NCBI GenBank assembly: GCA_031841125.1
Contig: JAJSSI010000067.1
Coordinates: 1 to 64,000 of the forward strand
Reading direction: 5' to 3'
DNA length: 64,000 nt
Source: Acanthococcus lagerstroemiae
Taxonomy: Eukaryota > Arthropoda > Insecta > Hemiptera > Eriococcidae
Position numbers and translations under genes: made by a program. Below the pieces are notes generated by a model. The model saw nothing but the letters and a program-made list of their open reading frames with translations, was not told where the DNA came from and ran no database searches. Below, piece by piece: positions 27,180 to 39,743 of the stretch. The stretch's first letter is position 1. The number at the start of each line of letters is the position of its first letter.

Positions 27180-27460
27180 GAGCTAGAGTGATTTTTTGAC
27201 CCTTTTTACCACATTTTCGAGGGTATCTCGCCAACGGAGCGTCGCCGCCAAATTTGAACAACGAATTCGAGCTCAGCGCGAAAAATTGAGTAAAATACAG
27301 TCTTCAATTCAAAAATTTTGATTTTTGAAAATTTTGAAGATTTCTCCATAATATACATCATGTCTTATTTCGGGTGAAAAAATTTTCGGAGAGATTCGGC
27401 GTCGGGGCTGGGGCTGGTTACTCAATTTTTCGCAGCGAATCCGAATCCGTGGTCAAAATT
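27180..27460 (+). repeat. Diverged long monomer after the private pair
   Basis: Changes are GACCCTTTTTACCACATTTT, GCCAACGGAGCG, GAGTAAAATACAGTCTTC, CCATAATATACATC and GTCTTATTTCGGG. The junctions on both sides carry TTTCGCAGCGAATCCGAATCCG (near 27147 and 27428), which removes the second EcoRI site. Together with 26624-27179 this forms an island of about 840 bp of older-looking sequence inside a uniform region. Confidence 0.88.
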
Positions 27461-28860
27461 GAGCTAGAGTGATTTTTTGACCCATTTTGACCACATTTTC
27501 GAGGGTATCTCGCCCGCGGAGCGTCGCCGCCAAATTTGAACAACGAATTCGAGCTCAGCGCGAAAAATTGAGTAAAAAACAGCCTTCAATTCAAAAATTT
27601 TGATTTTTGAAAATTTTGAAGATTTCTCCATACTATACATCATGTCTTTTTTCGGGTGAAAAAATTTTCGGAGAGATTCGGCGTCGGGGCTGGGGCTGGT
27701 TACTCAATTTTTCGTGGCGAATTCGAATCCGTTGTCAAAATTGAGCTAGAGTGATTTTTTGACCCATTTTGACCACATTTTGGAGGGTATCTCGCCCGCG
27801 GAGCGTCGCCGCCAAATTTGAACAACGAATTCGAGCTCAGCGCGAAAAATTGAGTAAAAAACAGCCATCAATTCAAAAATTTTGATTTTTGAAAATTTTG
27901 AAGATTTCTCCATACTATACATCATGTCTTTTTTCGGGTGAAAAAATTTTCGGAGAGATTCGGCGTCGGGGCTGGGGCTGGTTACTCAATTTTTCGTGGC
28001 GAATTCGAATCCGTTGTCAAAATTGAGCTAGAGTGATTTTTTGACCCATTTTGACCACATTTTCGAGGGTATCTCGCCCGCGGAGCGTCGCCGCCAAATT
28101 TGAACAACGAATTCGAGCTCAGCGCGAAAAATTGAGTAAAAAACAGCCTTCAATTCAAAAATTTTGATTTTTGAAAATTTTGAAGATTTCTCCATACTAT
28201 ACATCATGTCTTTTTTCGGGTGAAAAAATTTTCGGAGAGATTCGGCGTCGGGGCTGGGGCTGGTTACTCAATTTTTCGTGGCGAATTCGAATCCGTTGTC
28301 AAGATTGAGCTAGAGTGATTTTTTGACCCATTTTGACCACATTTTGGAGGGTATCTCGCCCGCGGAGCGTCGCCGCCAAATTTGAACAACGAATTCGAGC
28401 TCAGCGCGAAAAATTGAGTAAAAAACAGCCTTCAATTCAAAAATTTTGATTTTTGAAAATTTTGAAGATTTCTCCATACTATACATCATGTCTTTTTTCG
28501 GGTGAAAAAATTTTCGGAGAGATTCGGCGTCGGGGCTGGGGCTGGTTACTCAATTTTTCGTGGCGAATTCGAATCCGTTGTCAAAATTGAGCTAGAGTGA
28601 TTTTTGGACCACATTTTGGAGGGTATCTCGCCCGCGGAGCGTCGCCGCCAAATTTGAACAACGAATTCGAGCTCAGCGCGAAAAATTGAGTAAAAAACAG
28701 CCATCAATTCAAAAATTTTGATTTTTGAAAATTTTGAAGATTTCTCCATACTATACATCATGTCTTTTTTCGGGTGAAAAAATTTTCGGAGAGATTCGGC
28801 GTCGGGGCTGGGGCTGGTTACTCAATTTTTCGTGGCGAATTCGAATCCGTTGTCAAAATT

Positions 28861-31800
28861 GAGCTAGAGTGATTTTTTGACCCATTTTGACCACATTTTC
28901 GAGGGTATCTCGCCCGCGGAGCGTCGCCGCCAAATTTGAACAACGAATTCGAGCTCAGCGCGAAAAATTGAGTAAAAAACAGCCTTCAATTCAAAAATTT
29001 TGATTTTTGAAAATTTTGAAGATTTCTCCATACTATACATCATGTCTTTTTTCGGGTGAAAAAATTTTCGGAGAGATTCGGCGTCGGGGCTGGGGCTGGT
29101 TACTCAATTTTTCGTGGCGAATTCGAATCCGTTGTCAAAATTGAGCTAGAGTGATTTTTTGACCCATTTTGACCACATTTTGGAGGGTATCTCGCCGCGG
29201 AGCGTCGCCGCCAAATTTGAACAACGAATTCGAGCTCAGCGCGAAAAATTGAGTAAAAAACAGCCATCAATTCAAAAATTTTGATTTTTGAAAATTTTGA
29301 AGATTTCTCCATACTATACATCATGTCTTTTTTCGGGTGAAAAAATTTTCGGAGAGATTCGGCGTCGGGGCTGGGGCTGGTTACTCAATTTTTCGTGGCG
29401 AATTCGAATCCGTTGTCAAAATTGGGCTGGAGTGGATTTTTTGACCCATTTTGACCACATTTTCGAGGGTATCTTGCCCGCGGAGCGTCGCCGCCAAATT
29501 TGAACATCGAATTCGAGCTCAGCGCGAAAAATTGAGTAAAAAACAGCCTTCAATTCAAAAATTTTGATTTTTGAAAATTTTGAAGATTTCTCCATACTAT
29601 ACATCATGTCTTTTTTCGGGTGAAAAAATTTTCGGAGAGATTCGGCGTCGGGGCTGGGGCTGGTTACTCAATTTTTCGTGGCGAATTCGAATCCGTTGTC
29701 AAAATTGAGCTAGAGTGATTTTTTGACCCATTTTGACCACATTTTGGAGGGTATCTCGCCCGCGGAGCGTCGCCGCCAAATTTGAACAACGAATTCGAGC
29801 TCAGCGCGAAAAATTGAGTAAAAAACAGCCATCAATTCAAAAATTTTGATTTTTGAAAATTTTGAAGATTTCTCCATACTATACATCATGTCTTTTTTCG
29901 GGTGAAAAAATTTTCGGAGAGATTCGGCGTCGGGGCTGGGGCTGGTTACTCAATTTTTCGTGGCGAATTCGAATCCGTTGTCAAAATTGAGCTAGAGTGA
30001 TTTTTTGACCCATTTTGACCACATTTTCGAGGGTATCTCGCCCGCGGAGCGTCGCCGCCAAATTTGAACAACGAATTCGAGCTCAGCGCGAAAAATTGAG
30101 TAAAAAACAGCCTTCAATTCAAAAATTTTGATTTTTGAAAATTTTGAAGATTTCTCCATACTATACATCATGTCTTTTTTCGGGTGAAAAAATTTTCGGA
30201 GAGATTCGGCGTCGGGGCTGGGGCTGGTTACTCAATTTTTCGTGGCGAATTCGAATCCGTTGTCAAAATTGAGCTAGAGTGATTTTTTGACCCATTTTGA
30301 CCACATTTTCGAGGGTATCTCGCCCGCGGAGCGTCGCCGCCAAATTTGAACAACGAATTCGAGCTCAGCGCGAAAAATTGAGTAAAAAACAGCCTTCAAT
30401 TCAAAATTTTGATTTTTGAAAATTTTGAAGATTTCTCCATACTATACATCATGTCTTTTTTCGGGTGAAAAAATTTTCGGAGAGATTCGGCGTCGGGGCT
30501 GGGGCTGGTTACTCAATTTTTCGTGGCGAATTCGAATCCGTTGTCAAAATTGAGCTAGAGTGATTTTTTGACCCATTTTGACCACATTTTCGAGGGTATC
30601 TCGCCCGCGGAGCGTCGCCGCCAAATTTGAACAACGAATTCGAGCTCAGCGCGAAAAATTGAGTAAAAAACAGCCTTCAATTCAAAAATTTTGATTTTTG
30701 AAAATTTTGAAGATTTCTCCATACTATACATCATGTCTTTTTTCGGGTGAAAAAATTTTCGGAGAGATTCGGCGTCGGGGCTGGGGCTGGTTACTCAATT
30801 TTTCGTGGCGAATTCGAATCCGTTGTCAAAATTGAGCTAGAGTGATTTTTTGACCCATTTTGACCACATTTTCGAGGGTATCTCGCCCGCGGAGCGTCGC
30901 CGCCAAATTTGAACAACGAATTCGAGCTCAGCGCGAAAAATTGAGTAAAAAACAGCCTTCAATTCAAAAATTTTGATTTTTGAAAATTTTGAAGATTTCT
31001 CCATACTATACATCATGTCTTTTTTCGGGTGAAAAAATTTTCGGAGAGATTCGGCGTCGGGGCTGGGCTGGTTACTCAATTTTTCGTGGCGAATTCGAAT
31101 CCGTTGTCAAATTGAGCTAGAGTGATTTTTTGACCCATTTTGACCACATTTTCGAGGGTATCTCGCCCGCGGAGCGTCGCCGCCAAATTTGAACAACGAA
31201 TTCGAGCTCAGCGCGAAAAATTGAGTAAAAAACAGCCATCAATTCAAAAATTTTGATTTTTGAAAATTTTGAAGATTTCTCCATACTATACATCATGTCT
31301 TTTTTCGGGTGAAAAAATTTTCGGAGAGATTCGGCGTCGGGGCTGGGGCTGGTTACTCAATTTTTCGTGGCGAATTCGAATCCGTTGTCAAAATTGAGCT
31401 AGAGTGATTTTTTGACCCATTTTGACCACATTTTGGAGGGTATCTCGCCCGCGGAGCGTCGCCGCCAAATTTGAACAACGAATTCGAGCTCAGCGCGAAA
31501 AATTGAGTAAAAAACAGCCTTCAATTCAAAAATTTTGATTTTTGAAAATTTTGAAGATTTCTCCATACTATACATCATGTCTTTTTTCGGGTGAAAAAAT
31601 TTTCGGAGAGATTCGGCGTCGGGGCTGGGGCTGGTTACTCAATTTTTCGTGGCGAATTCGAATCCGTTGTCAAAATTGAGCTAGAGTGATTTTTTGACCC
31701 ATTTTGACCACATTTTGGAGGGTATCTCGCCCGCGGAGCGTCGCGCCAAATTTGAACAACGAATTCGAGCTCAGCGCGAAAAATTGAGTAAAAAACAGCC

Positions 31801-34800
31801 TTCAATTCAAAAATTTTGATTTTTGAAAATTTTGAAGATTTCTCCATACTATACATCATGTCTTTTTTCGGGTGAAAAAATTTTCGGAGAGATTCGGCGT
31901 CGGGGCTGGGGCTGGTTACTCAATTTTTCGTGGCGAATTCGAATCCGTTGTCAAAATTGAGCTAGAGTGATTTTTTGACCCATTTTGACCACATTTTCGA
32001 GGGTATCTCGCCCGCGGAGCGTCGCCGCCAAATTTGAACAACGAATTCGAGCTCAGCGCGAAAAATTGAGTAAAAAACAGCCATCAATTCAAAAATTTTG
32101 ATTTTTGAAAATTTTGAAGATTTCTCCATACTATACATCATGTCTTTTTTCGGGTGAAAAAATTTTCGGAGAGATTCGGCGTCGGGGCTGGGGCTGGTTA
32201 CTCAATTTTTCGTGGCGAATTCGAATCCGTTGTCAAAATTGAGCTAGAGTGATTTTTTGACCCATTTTGACCACATTTTCGAGGGTATCTCGCCAGCGGA
32301 GCGTCGCCGCCAAATTTGAACAACGAATTCGAGCTCAGCGCGAAAAATTGAGTAAAAAACAGCCTTCAATTCAAAAATTTTGATTTTTGAAAATTTTGAA
32401 GATTTCTCCATACTATACATCATGTCTTTTTTCGGGTGAAAAAATTTTCGGAGAGATTCGGCGTCGGGCTGGGGCTGGTTACTCAATTTTTCGTGGCGAA
32501 TTCGAATCCGTTGTCAAAATTGAGCTAGAGTGATTTTTTGACCCATTTTGACCACATTTTGGAGGGTATCTCGCCCGCGGAGCGTCGCCGCCAAATTTGA
32601 ACAACGAATTCGAGCTCAGCGCGAAAAATTGAGTAAAAAACAGCCATCAATTCAAAAATTTTGATTTTTGAAAATTTTGAAGATTTCTCCATACTATACA
32701 TCATGTCTTTTTTCGGGTGAAAAAATTTTCGGAGAGATTCGGCGTCGGGGCTGGGGCTGGTTACTCAATTTTTCGTGGCGAATTCGAATCCGTTGTCAAA
32801 ATTGAGCTAGAGTGATTTTTTGACCCATTTTGACCACATTTTCGAGGGTATCTCGCCCGCGGAGCGTCGCCGCCAAATTTGAACAACGAATTCGAGCTCA
32901 GCGCGAAAAATTGAGTAAAAAACAGCCTTCAATTCAAAAATTTTGATTTTTGAAAATTTTGAAGATTTCTCCATACTATACATCATGTCTTTTTTCGGGT
33001 GAAAAAATTTTCGGAGAGATTCGGCGTCGGGGCTGGGGCTGGTTACTCAATTTTTCGTGGCGAATTCGAATCCGTTGTCAAAATTGAGCTAGAGTGATTT
33101 TTTGACCCATTTTGACCACATTTTGGAGGGTATCTCGCCCGCGGAGCGTCGCCGCCAAATTTGAACAACGAATTCGAGCTCAGCGCGAAAAATTGAGTAA
33201 AAAACAGCCTTCAATTCAAAAATTTTGATTTTTGAAAATTTTGAAGATTTCTCCATACTATACATCATGTCTTTTTTCGGGTGAAAAAATTTTCGGAGAG
33301 ATTCGGCGTCGGGGCTGGGGCTGGTTACTCAATTTTTCGTGGCGAATTCGAATCCGTTGTCAAAATTGAGCTAGAGTGATTTTTTGACCCATTTTGACCA
33401 CATTTTCGAGGGTATCTCCCGCGGAGCGTCGCCGCCAAATTTGAACAACGAATTCGAGCTCAGCGCGAAAAATTGAGTAAAAAACAGCCTTCAATTCAAA
33501 AATTTTGATTTTTGAAAATTTTGAAGATTTCTCCATACTATACATCATGTCTTTTTTCGGGTGAAAAAATTTTCGGAGAGATTCGGCGTCGGGGCTGGGG
33601 CTGGTTACTCAATTTTTCGTGGCGAATTCGAATCCGTTGTCAAAATTGAGCTAGAGTGATTTTTTGACCCATTTTGACCACATTTTCGAGGGTATCTCGC
33701 CCGCGGAGCGTCGCCGCCAAATTTGAACAACGAATTCGAGCTCAGCGCGAAAAATTGAGTAAAAAACAGCCTTCAATTCAAAAATTTTGATTTTTGAAAA
33801 TTTTGAAGATTTCTCCATACTATACATCATGTCTTTTTTCGGGTGAAAAAATTTTCGGAGAGATTCGGCGTCGGGGCTGGGGCTGGTTACTCAATTTTTC
33901 GTGGCGAATTCGAATCCGTTGTCAAAATTGAGCTAGAGTGATTTTTGACCCATTTTGACCACATTTTGGAGGGTATCTCGCCCGCGGAGCGTCGCCGCCA
34001 AATTTGAACAACGAATTCGAGCTCAGCGCGAAAAATTGAGTAAAAAACAGCCTTCAATTCAAAAATTTTGATTTTTGAAAATTTTGAAGATTTCTCCATA
34101 CTATACATCATGTCTTTTTTCGGGTGAAAAAATTTTCGGAGAGATTCGGCGTCGGGGCTGGGGCTGGTTACTCAATTTTTCGTGGCGAATTCGAATCCGT
34201 TGTCAAAATTGAGCTAGAGTGATTTTTTGACCCATTTTGACCACATTTTCGAGGGTATCTCGCCAGCGGAGCGTCGCCGCCAAATTTGAACAACGAATTC
34301 GAGCTCAGCGCGAAAAATTGAGTAAAAAACAGCCATCAATTCAAAAATTTTGATTTTTGAAAATTTTGAAGATTTCTCCATACTATACATCATGTCTTTT
34401 TTCGGGTGAAAAAATTTTCGGAGAGATTCGGCGTCGGGGCTGGGGCTGGTTACTCAATTTTTCGTGGCGAATTCGAATCCGTTGTCAAAATTGAGCTAGA
34501 GTGATTTTTTGACCCATTTTGACCACATTTTCGAGGGTATCTCGCCCGCGGAGCGTCGCCGCCAAATTTGAACAACGAATTCGAGCTCAGCGCGAAAAAT
34601 TGAGTAAAAAACAGCCTTCAATTCAAAAATTTTGATTTTTGAAAATTTTGAAGATTTCTCCATACTATACATCATGTCTTTTTTCGGGTGAAAAAATTTT
34701 CGGAGAGATTCGGCGTCGGGGCTGGGCTGGTTACTCAATTTTTCGTGGCGAATTCGAATCCGTTGTCAAAATTGAGCTAGAGTGATTTTTTGACCCATTT

Positions 34801-35615
34801 TGACCACATTTTCGAGGGTATCTCGCCCGCGGAGCGTCGCCGCCAAATTTGAACAACGAATTCGAGCTCAGCGCGAAAAATTGAGTAAAAAACAGCCTTC
34901 AATTCAAAAATTTTGATTTTTGAAAATTTTGAAGATTTCTCCATACTATACATCATGTCTTTTTTCGGGTGAAAAAATTTTCGGAGAGATTCGGCGTCGG
35001 GGCTGGGGCTGGTTACTCAATTTTTCGTGGCGAATTCGAATCCGTTGTCAAAATTGAGCTAGAGTGATTTTTTGACCCATTTTGACCACATTTTCGAGGG
35101 TATCTCGCCGCGGAGCGTCGCCGCCAAATTTGAACAACGAATTCGAGCTCAGCGCGAAAAATTGAGTAAAAAACAGCCTTCAATTCAAAAATTTTGATTT
35201 TTGAAAATTTTGAAGATTTCTCCATACTATACATCATGTCTTTTTTCGGGTGAAAAAATTTTCGGAGAGATTCGGCGTCGGGGCTGGGGCTGGTTACTCA
35301 ATTTTTCGTGGCGAATTCGAATCCGTTGTCAAATTGAGCTAGAGTGATTTTTTGACCCATTTTGACCACATTTTCGAGGGTATCTCGCCGCGGAGCGTCG
35401 CCGCCAAATTTGAACAACGAATTCGAGCTCAGCGCGAAAAATTGAGTAAAAAACAGCCTTCAATTCAAAAATTTTGATTTTTGAAAATTTTGAAGATTTC
35501 TCCATACTATACATCATGTCTTTTTTCGGGTGAAAAAATTTTCGGAGAGATTCGGCGTCGGGGCTGGGGCTGGTTACTCAATTTTCGTGGCGAATTCGAA
35601 TCCGTTGTCAAAATT
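28861..35615 (+). repeat. Homogeneous block of long monomers
   Basis: About 24 L copies with no S copy. Differences are mainly the CGAGG/GGAGG and CTTC/CATC alternatives, occasional GCCAGCGG, 1-bp loss in the G runs (near 31062, 32465 and 34715) and the isolated variant at 29424-29706. A core shortened to TATCTCCCGCGG occurs near 33415. No gene is seen. Confidence 0.85.
29424..29706 (+). repeat. Variant monomer, GGGCTGGAGTGGATTT haplotype (copy 2)
   Basis: This 283-bp copy shares the GGGCTGGAGTGGATTT start, TATCTTGCCC and GAACATCGAATTC with 10059-10340 but has the ordinary GACCACATTTT and GAGTAAAAAACAG. It sits alone inside a homogeneous block where neither the CTTG nor the CATCG variant otherwise occurs, so it looks like a copy moved from the 10-kb region or a common source. 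Confidence 0.85.
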
Positions 35616-35887
35616 GAGCTAGAGTGATTTTTGGACCACATTTTCGAGGGTATCTCGCCCGCGGAGCGTCGCCGCCAAATTTGAACAACGAATTCGAGCT
35701 CAGCGCGAAAAATTGAGTAAAAAACAGCCATCAATTCAAAAATTTTGATTTTTGAAAATTTTGAAGATTTCTCCATACTATACATCATGTCTTTTTTCGG
35801 GTGAAAAAATTTTCGGAGAGATTCGGCGTCGGGGCTGGGGCTGGTTACTCAATTTTTCGTGGCGAATTCGAATCCGTTGTCAAAATT

Positions 35888-36148
35888 GAGCTAGAGTGAT
35901 TTTTTGACCCATTTTGACCACATTTTCGAGGGTATCTTCGCCGCCAAATTTGAACAACGAATTCGAGTTCAGCGCGAAAAATTGAGTAAAAAATTCAGTT
36001 CAATTATTTTTTATTTAAAATTTTGAAGATTTCTCCATACTATACATCATGTCTTTTTTCGGGTGAAAAAATTTTCGGAGAGATTCGGCGTCGGGGCTGG
36101 GGCTGGTTACTCATTTTTCGTGGCGAATTCGAATCCGTTGTCAAAATT
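35888..36148 (+). repeat. Degenerate monomer, core deletion and altered A/T segment (261 bp)
   Basis: The core runs TATCTTCGCCGCCAAATTTG, so the CCCGCGGAGCG part is gone. Further right come GAGTTCAGCGCG (SacI site lost), GAGTAAAAAATTCAGTTC and a scrambled AT run (AATTATTTTTTATTTAAAAT), after which the normal GAAGATTTCTCC resumes. CTCATTTTTCG at the right end lacks two A. Several independent lesions in one unit suggest a mutagenic repair event or a sequencing/assembly problem at this copy. Confidence 0.85.
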
Positions 36149-37254
36149 GAGCTAGAGTGATTTTTGACCACATTTTGGAGGGTATCTCGCCCGCGGAGCG
36201 TCGCCGCCAAATTTGAACAACGAATTCGAGCTCAGCGCGAAAAATTGAGTAAAAAACAGCCATCAATTCAAAAATTTTGATTTTTGAAAATTTTGAAGAT
36301 TTCTCCATACTATACATCATGTCTTTTTTCGGGTGAAAAAATTTTCGGAGAGATTCGGCGTCGGGGCTGGGGCTGGTTACTCAATTTTTCGTGGCGAATT
36401 CGAATCCGTTGTCAAAATTGAGCTAGAGTGATTTTTTGACCCATTTTGACCACATTTTCGAGGGTATCTCGCCCGCGGAGCGTCGCCGCCAAATTTGAAC
36501 AACGAATTCGAGCTCAGCGCGAAAAATTGAGTAAAAAACAGCCTTCAATTCAAAAATTTTGATTTTTGAAAATTTTGAAGATTTCTCCATACTATACATC
36601 ATGTCTTTTTTCGGGTGAAAAAATTTTCGGAGAGATTCGGCGTCGGGGCTGGGGCTGGTTACTCAATTTTTCGTGGCGAATTCGAATCCGTTGTCAAAAT
36701 TGAGCTAGAGTGATTTTTTGACCACATTTTGGAGGGTATCTCGCCCGCGGAGCGTCGCCGCCAAATTTGAACAACGAATTCGAGCTCAGCGCGAAAAATT
36801 GAGTAAAAAACAGCCTTCAATTCAAAAATTTTGATTTTTGAAAATTTTGAAGATTTCTCCATACTATACATCATGTCTTTTTTCGGGTGAAAAAATTTTC
36901 GGAGAGATTCGGCGTCGGGGCTGGGGCTGGTTACTCAATTTTTCGTGGCGAATTCGAATCCGTTGTCAAAATTGAGCTAGAGTGATTTTTTGACCCATTT
37001 TGACCACATTTTCGAGGGTATCTGCCCGCGGAGCGTCGCCGCCAAATTTGAACAACGAATTCGAGCTCAGCGCGAAAAATTGAGTAAAAAACAGCCTTCA
37101 ATTCAAAAATTTTGATTTTTGAAAATTTTGAAGATTTCTCCATACTATACATCATGTCTTTTTTCGGGTGAAAAAATTTTCGGAGAGATTCGGCGTCGGG
37201 GCTGGGGCTGGTTACTCAATTTTTCGTGGCGAATTCGAATCCGTTGTCAAAATT

Positions 37255-37526
37255 GAGCTAGAGTGATTTTTTGACCCATTTTGACCACATTTTCGAGGTA
37301 TCTCGCCAGCGGAGCGTCGCCGCCAAATTTGAACAACGAATTCGAGCTCAGCGCGAAAAATTGAGTAAAAAACAGCCATCAATTCAAAAATTTTGATTTT
37401 TGAAAATTTTGAAGATTTCTCCATCATGTCTTTTTTCGGGTGAAAAAATTTTCGGAGAGATTCGGCGTCGGGGCTGGGGCTGGTTACTCAATTTTTCGTG
37501 GCGAATTCGAATCCGTTGTCAAAATT
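37255..37526 (+). repeat. Monomer with 9-bp deletion at CAT microhomology
   Basis: CTCCATACTATACATCATG has become CTCCATCATG, a loss of 9 bp between CAT repeats. One G is also missing in TTCGAGGTATC. The total of 272 bp mimics the S length class but the unit has the full L leader, so length alone would misclassify it. Confidence 0.88.
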
Positions 37527-37808
37527 GAGCTAGAGTGATTTTTTGACCCATTTTGACCACATTTTGGAGGGTATCTCGCCCGCGGAGTGTCGCCGCCAAA
37601 TTTGAACAACGAATTCGAGCTCAGCGCGAAAAATTGAGTAAAAAACAGCCTTCAATTCAAAAATTTTGATTTTTGAAAATTTTGAAGATTTCTCCATACT
37701 ATACATCATGTCTTTTTTCGGGTGAAAAAATTTTCGGAGAGATTCGGCGTCGGGGCTGGGGCTGGTTACTCAATTTTTCGTGGCGAATTCGAATCCGTTG
37801 TCAAAATT

Positions 37809-38073
37809 GAGCTAGAGTGATTTTTTGACCCATTTTGACCACATTTTCGAGGGTATCTCGCCCGCGGAGCGTCGCCGCCAAATTTGAACAACGAATTCGA
37901 GCTCAGCGCGAAAAATTGAGTAAAAAACAGCCTTCAATTCAAAAATTTTGAAGATTTCTCCATACTATACATCATGTCTTTTTTCGGGTGAAAAAATTTT
38001 CGGAGAGATTCGGCGTCGGGGCTGGGGCTGGTTACTCAATTTTTCGTGGCGAATTCGAATCCGTTGTCAAATT
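37809..38073 (+). repeat. Monomer with 16-bp slippage loss (265 bp)
   Basis: CAAAAATTTTGAAGATTTC appears directly, without the intervening ATTTTTGAAAATTTTG module, removing the hairpin-forming segment from this copy. The flanking AAAATTTTGA repeats explain the loss. One further A is missing before the next unit. Confidence 0.9.
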
Positions 38074-38908
38074 GAGCTAGAGTGATTTTTTGACCCATTT
38101 TGACCACATTTTCGAGGGTATCTCGCCAGCGGAGCGTCGCCGCCAAATTTGAACAACGAATTCGAGCTCAGCGCGAAAAATTGAGTAAAAAACAGCCTTC
38201 AATTCAAAAATTTTGATTTTTGAAAATTTTGAAGATTTCTCCATACTATACATCATGTCTTTTTTCGGGTGAAAAAATTTTCGGAGAGATTCGGCGTCGG
38301 GGCTGGGGCTGGTTACTCAATTTTTCGTGGCGAATTCGAATCCGTTGTCAAAATTGAGCTAGAGTGATTTTTTGACCACATTTTGGAGGGTATCTCGCCC
38401 GCGGAGCGTCGCCGCCAAATTTGAACAACGAATTCGAGCTCAGCGCGAAAAATTGAGTAAAAAAAGCCATCAATTCAAAAATTTTGATTTTTGAAAATTT
38501 TGAAGATTTCTCCATACTATACATCATGTCTTTTTTCGGGTGAAAAAATTTTCGGAGAGATTCGGCGTCGGGGCTGGGGCTGGTTACTCAATTTTTCGTG
38601 GCGAATTCGAATCCGTTGTCAAAATTGAGCTAGAGTGATTTTTTGACCCATTTTGACCACATTTTCGAGGGTATCTTGCCCGCGGAGCGTCGCCGCCAAA
38701 TTTGAACAACGAATTCGAGCTCAGCGCGAAAAATTGAGTAAAAAACAGCCTTCAATTCAAAAATTTTGATTTTTGAAAATTTTGAAGATTTCTCCATACT
38801 ATACATCATGTCTTTTTTCGGGTGAAAAAATTTTCGGAGAGATTCGGCGTCGGGGCTGGGGCTGGTTACTCAATTTTTCGTGGCGAATTCGAATCCGTTG
38901 TCAAAATT

Positions 38909-39190
38909 GAGCTAGAGTGATTTTTTGACCCATTTTGAACACATTTTCGAGGGTATCTTGCCCGCGAAGCGTCGCCGCAAAATTTGAACAACGAATTCGA
39001 GCTCAGCGCGAAAAATTGAGTAAAAAACAGCCATCAATTCAAAAATTTTGATTTTTGAAAATTTTGAAGATTTCTCCATACTATACATCATGTCTTTTTT
39101 CGGGTGAAAAAATTTTCGGAGAGATTCGGCGTCGGGGCTGGGGCTGGTTACTCAATTTTTCGTGGCGAATTCGAATCCGTTGTCAAAATT
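38909..39190 (+). repeat. Variant monomer, GAACACATTTT / GCGAAGCG haplotype (copy 2)
   Basis: This copy carries the four linked changes described for 16829-17109 but with CATCAATTC and a normal A/T segment. Its left neighbour carries TATCTTGCCC as well, and its right neighbour has GAGCTACAGTG, a variant otherwise seen near 1937, 8934, 12026 and 55625. Confidence 0.85.
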
Positions 39191-39743
39191 GAGCTACAGT
39201 GATTTTTTGACCCATTTTGACCACATTTTCGAGGGTATCTCGCCCGCGGAGCGTCGCCGCCAAATTTGAACAACGAATTCGAGCTCAGCGCGAAAAATTG
39301 AGTAAAAAACAGCCTTCAATTCAAAAATTTTGATTTTTGAAAATTTTGAAGATTTCTCCATACTATACATCATGTCTTTTTTCGGGTGAAAAAATTTTCG
39401 GAGAGATTCGGCGTCGGGGCTGGGGCTGGTTACTCAATTTTTCGTGGCGAATTCGAATCCGTTGTCAAAATTGAGCTAGAGTGATTTTTTGACCACATTT
39501 TGGAGGGTATCTCGCCGCGGAGCGTCGCCGCCAAATTTGAACAATGAATTCGAGCTCAGCGCGAAAAATTGAGTAAAAAACAGCCATCAATTCAAAAATT
39601 TTGATTTTTGAAAATTTTGAAGATTTCTCCATACTATACATCATGTCTTTTTTCGGGTGAAAAAATTTTCGGAGAGATTCGGCGTCGGGGCTGGGGCTGG
39701 TTACTCAATTTTTCGTGGCGAATTCGAATCCGTTGTCAAAATT

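Larger units (their letters stand above)
23836..28860 (+). repeat. Array block with mixed S and L monomers and a diverged cluster
   Basis: S or S-like copies lie near 23836, 24390, 25790 (TTTTTTGGACCACATTTTCGAGG), 26907 and 28589. The diverged cluster 26624-27460 lies inside. Outside that cluster the copies are close to the reference. No gene is seen. Confidence 0.85.
35616..39743 (+). repeat. Array block with mixed S and L monomers and several deletions
   Basis: S copies begin near 35616, 36149, 36710, 38356 and 39473. This block has an excess of deletion-bearing copies: 35888-36148 (degenerate core and A/T segment), 37255-37526 (9-bp loss) and 37809-38073 (16-bp loss). At 35581 one T is missing from CAATTTTTCG, which happens to fuse two minus-strand reading frames into the longest one in the window (93 codons). 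Confidence 0.85.

Noticed and set aside
35507..35788. Longest reading frame in the window, 93 codons on the minus strand
   Set aside because: It is produced by loss of one T in CAATTTTTCG at about 35581, which fuses two frames. It is a chance product of a 1-bp indel, possibly a sequencing error.
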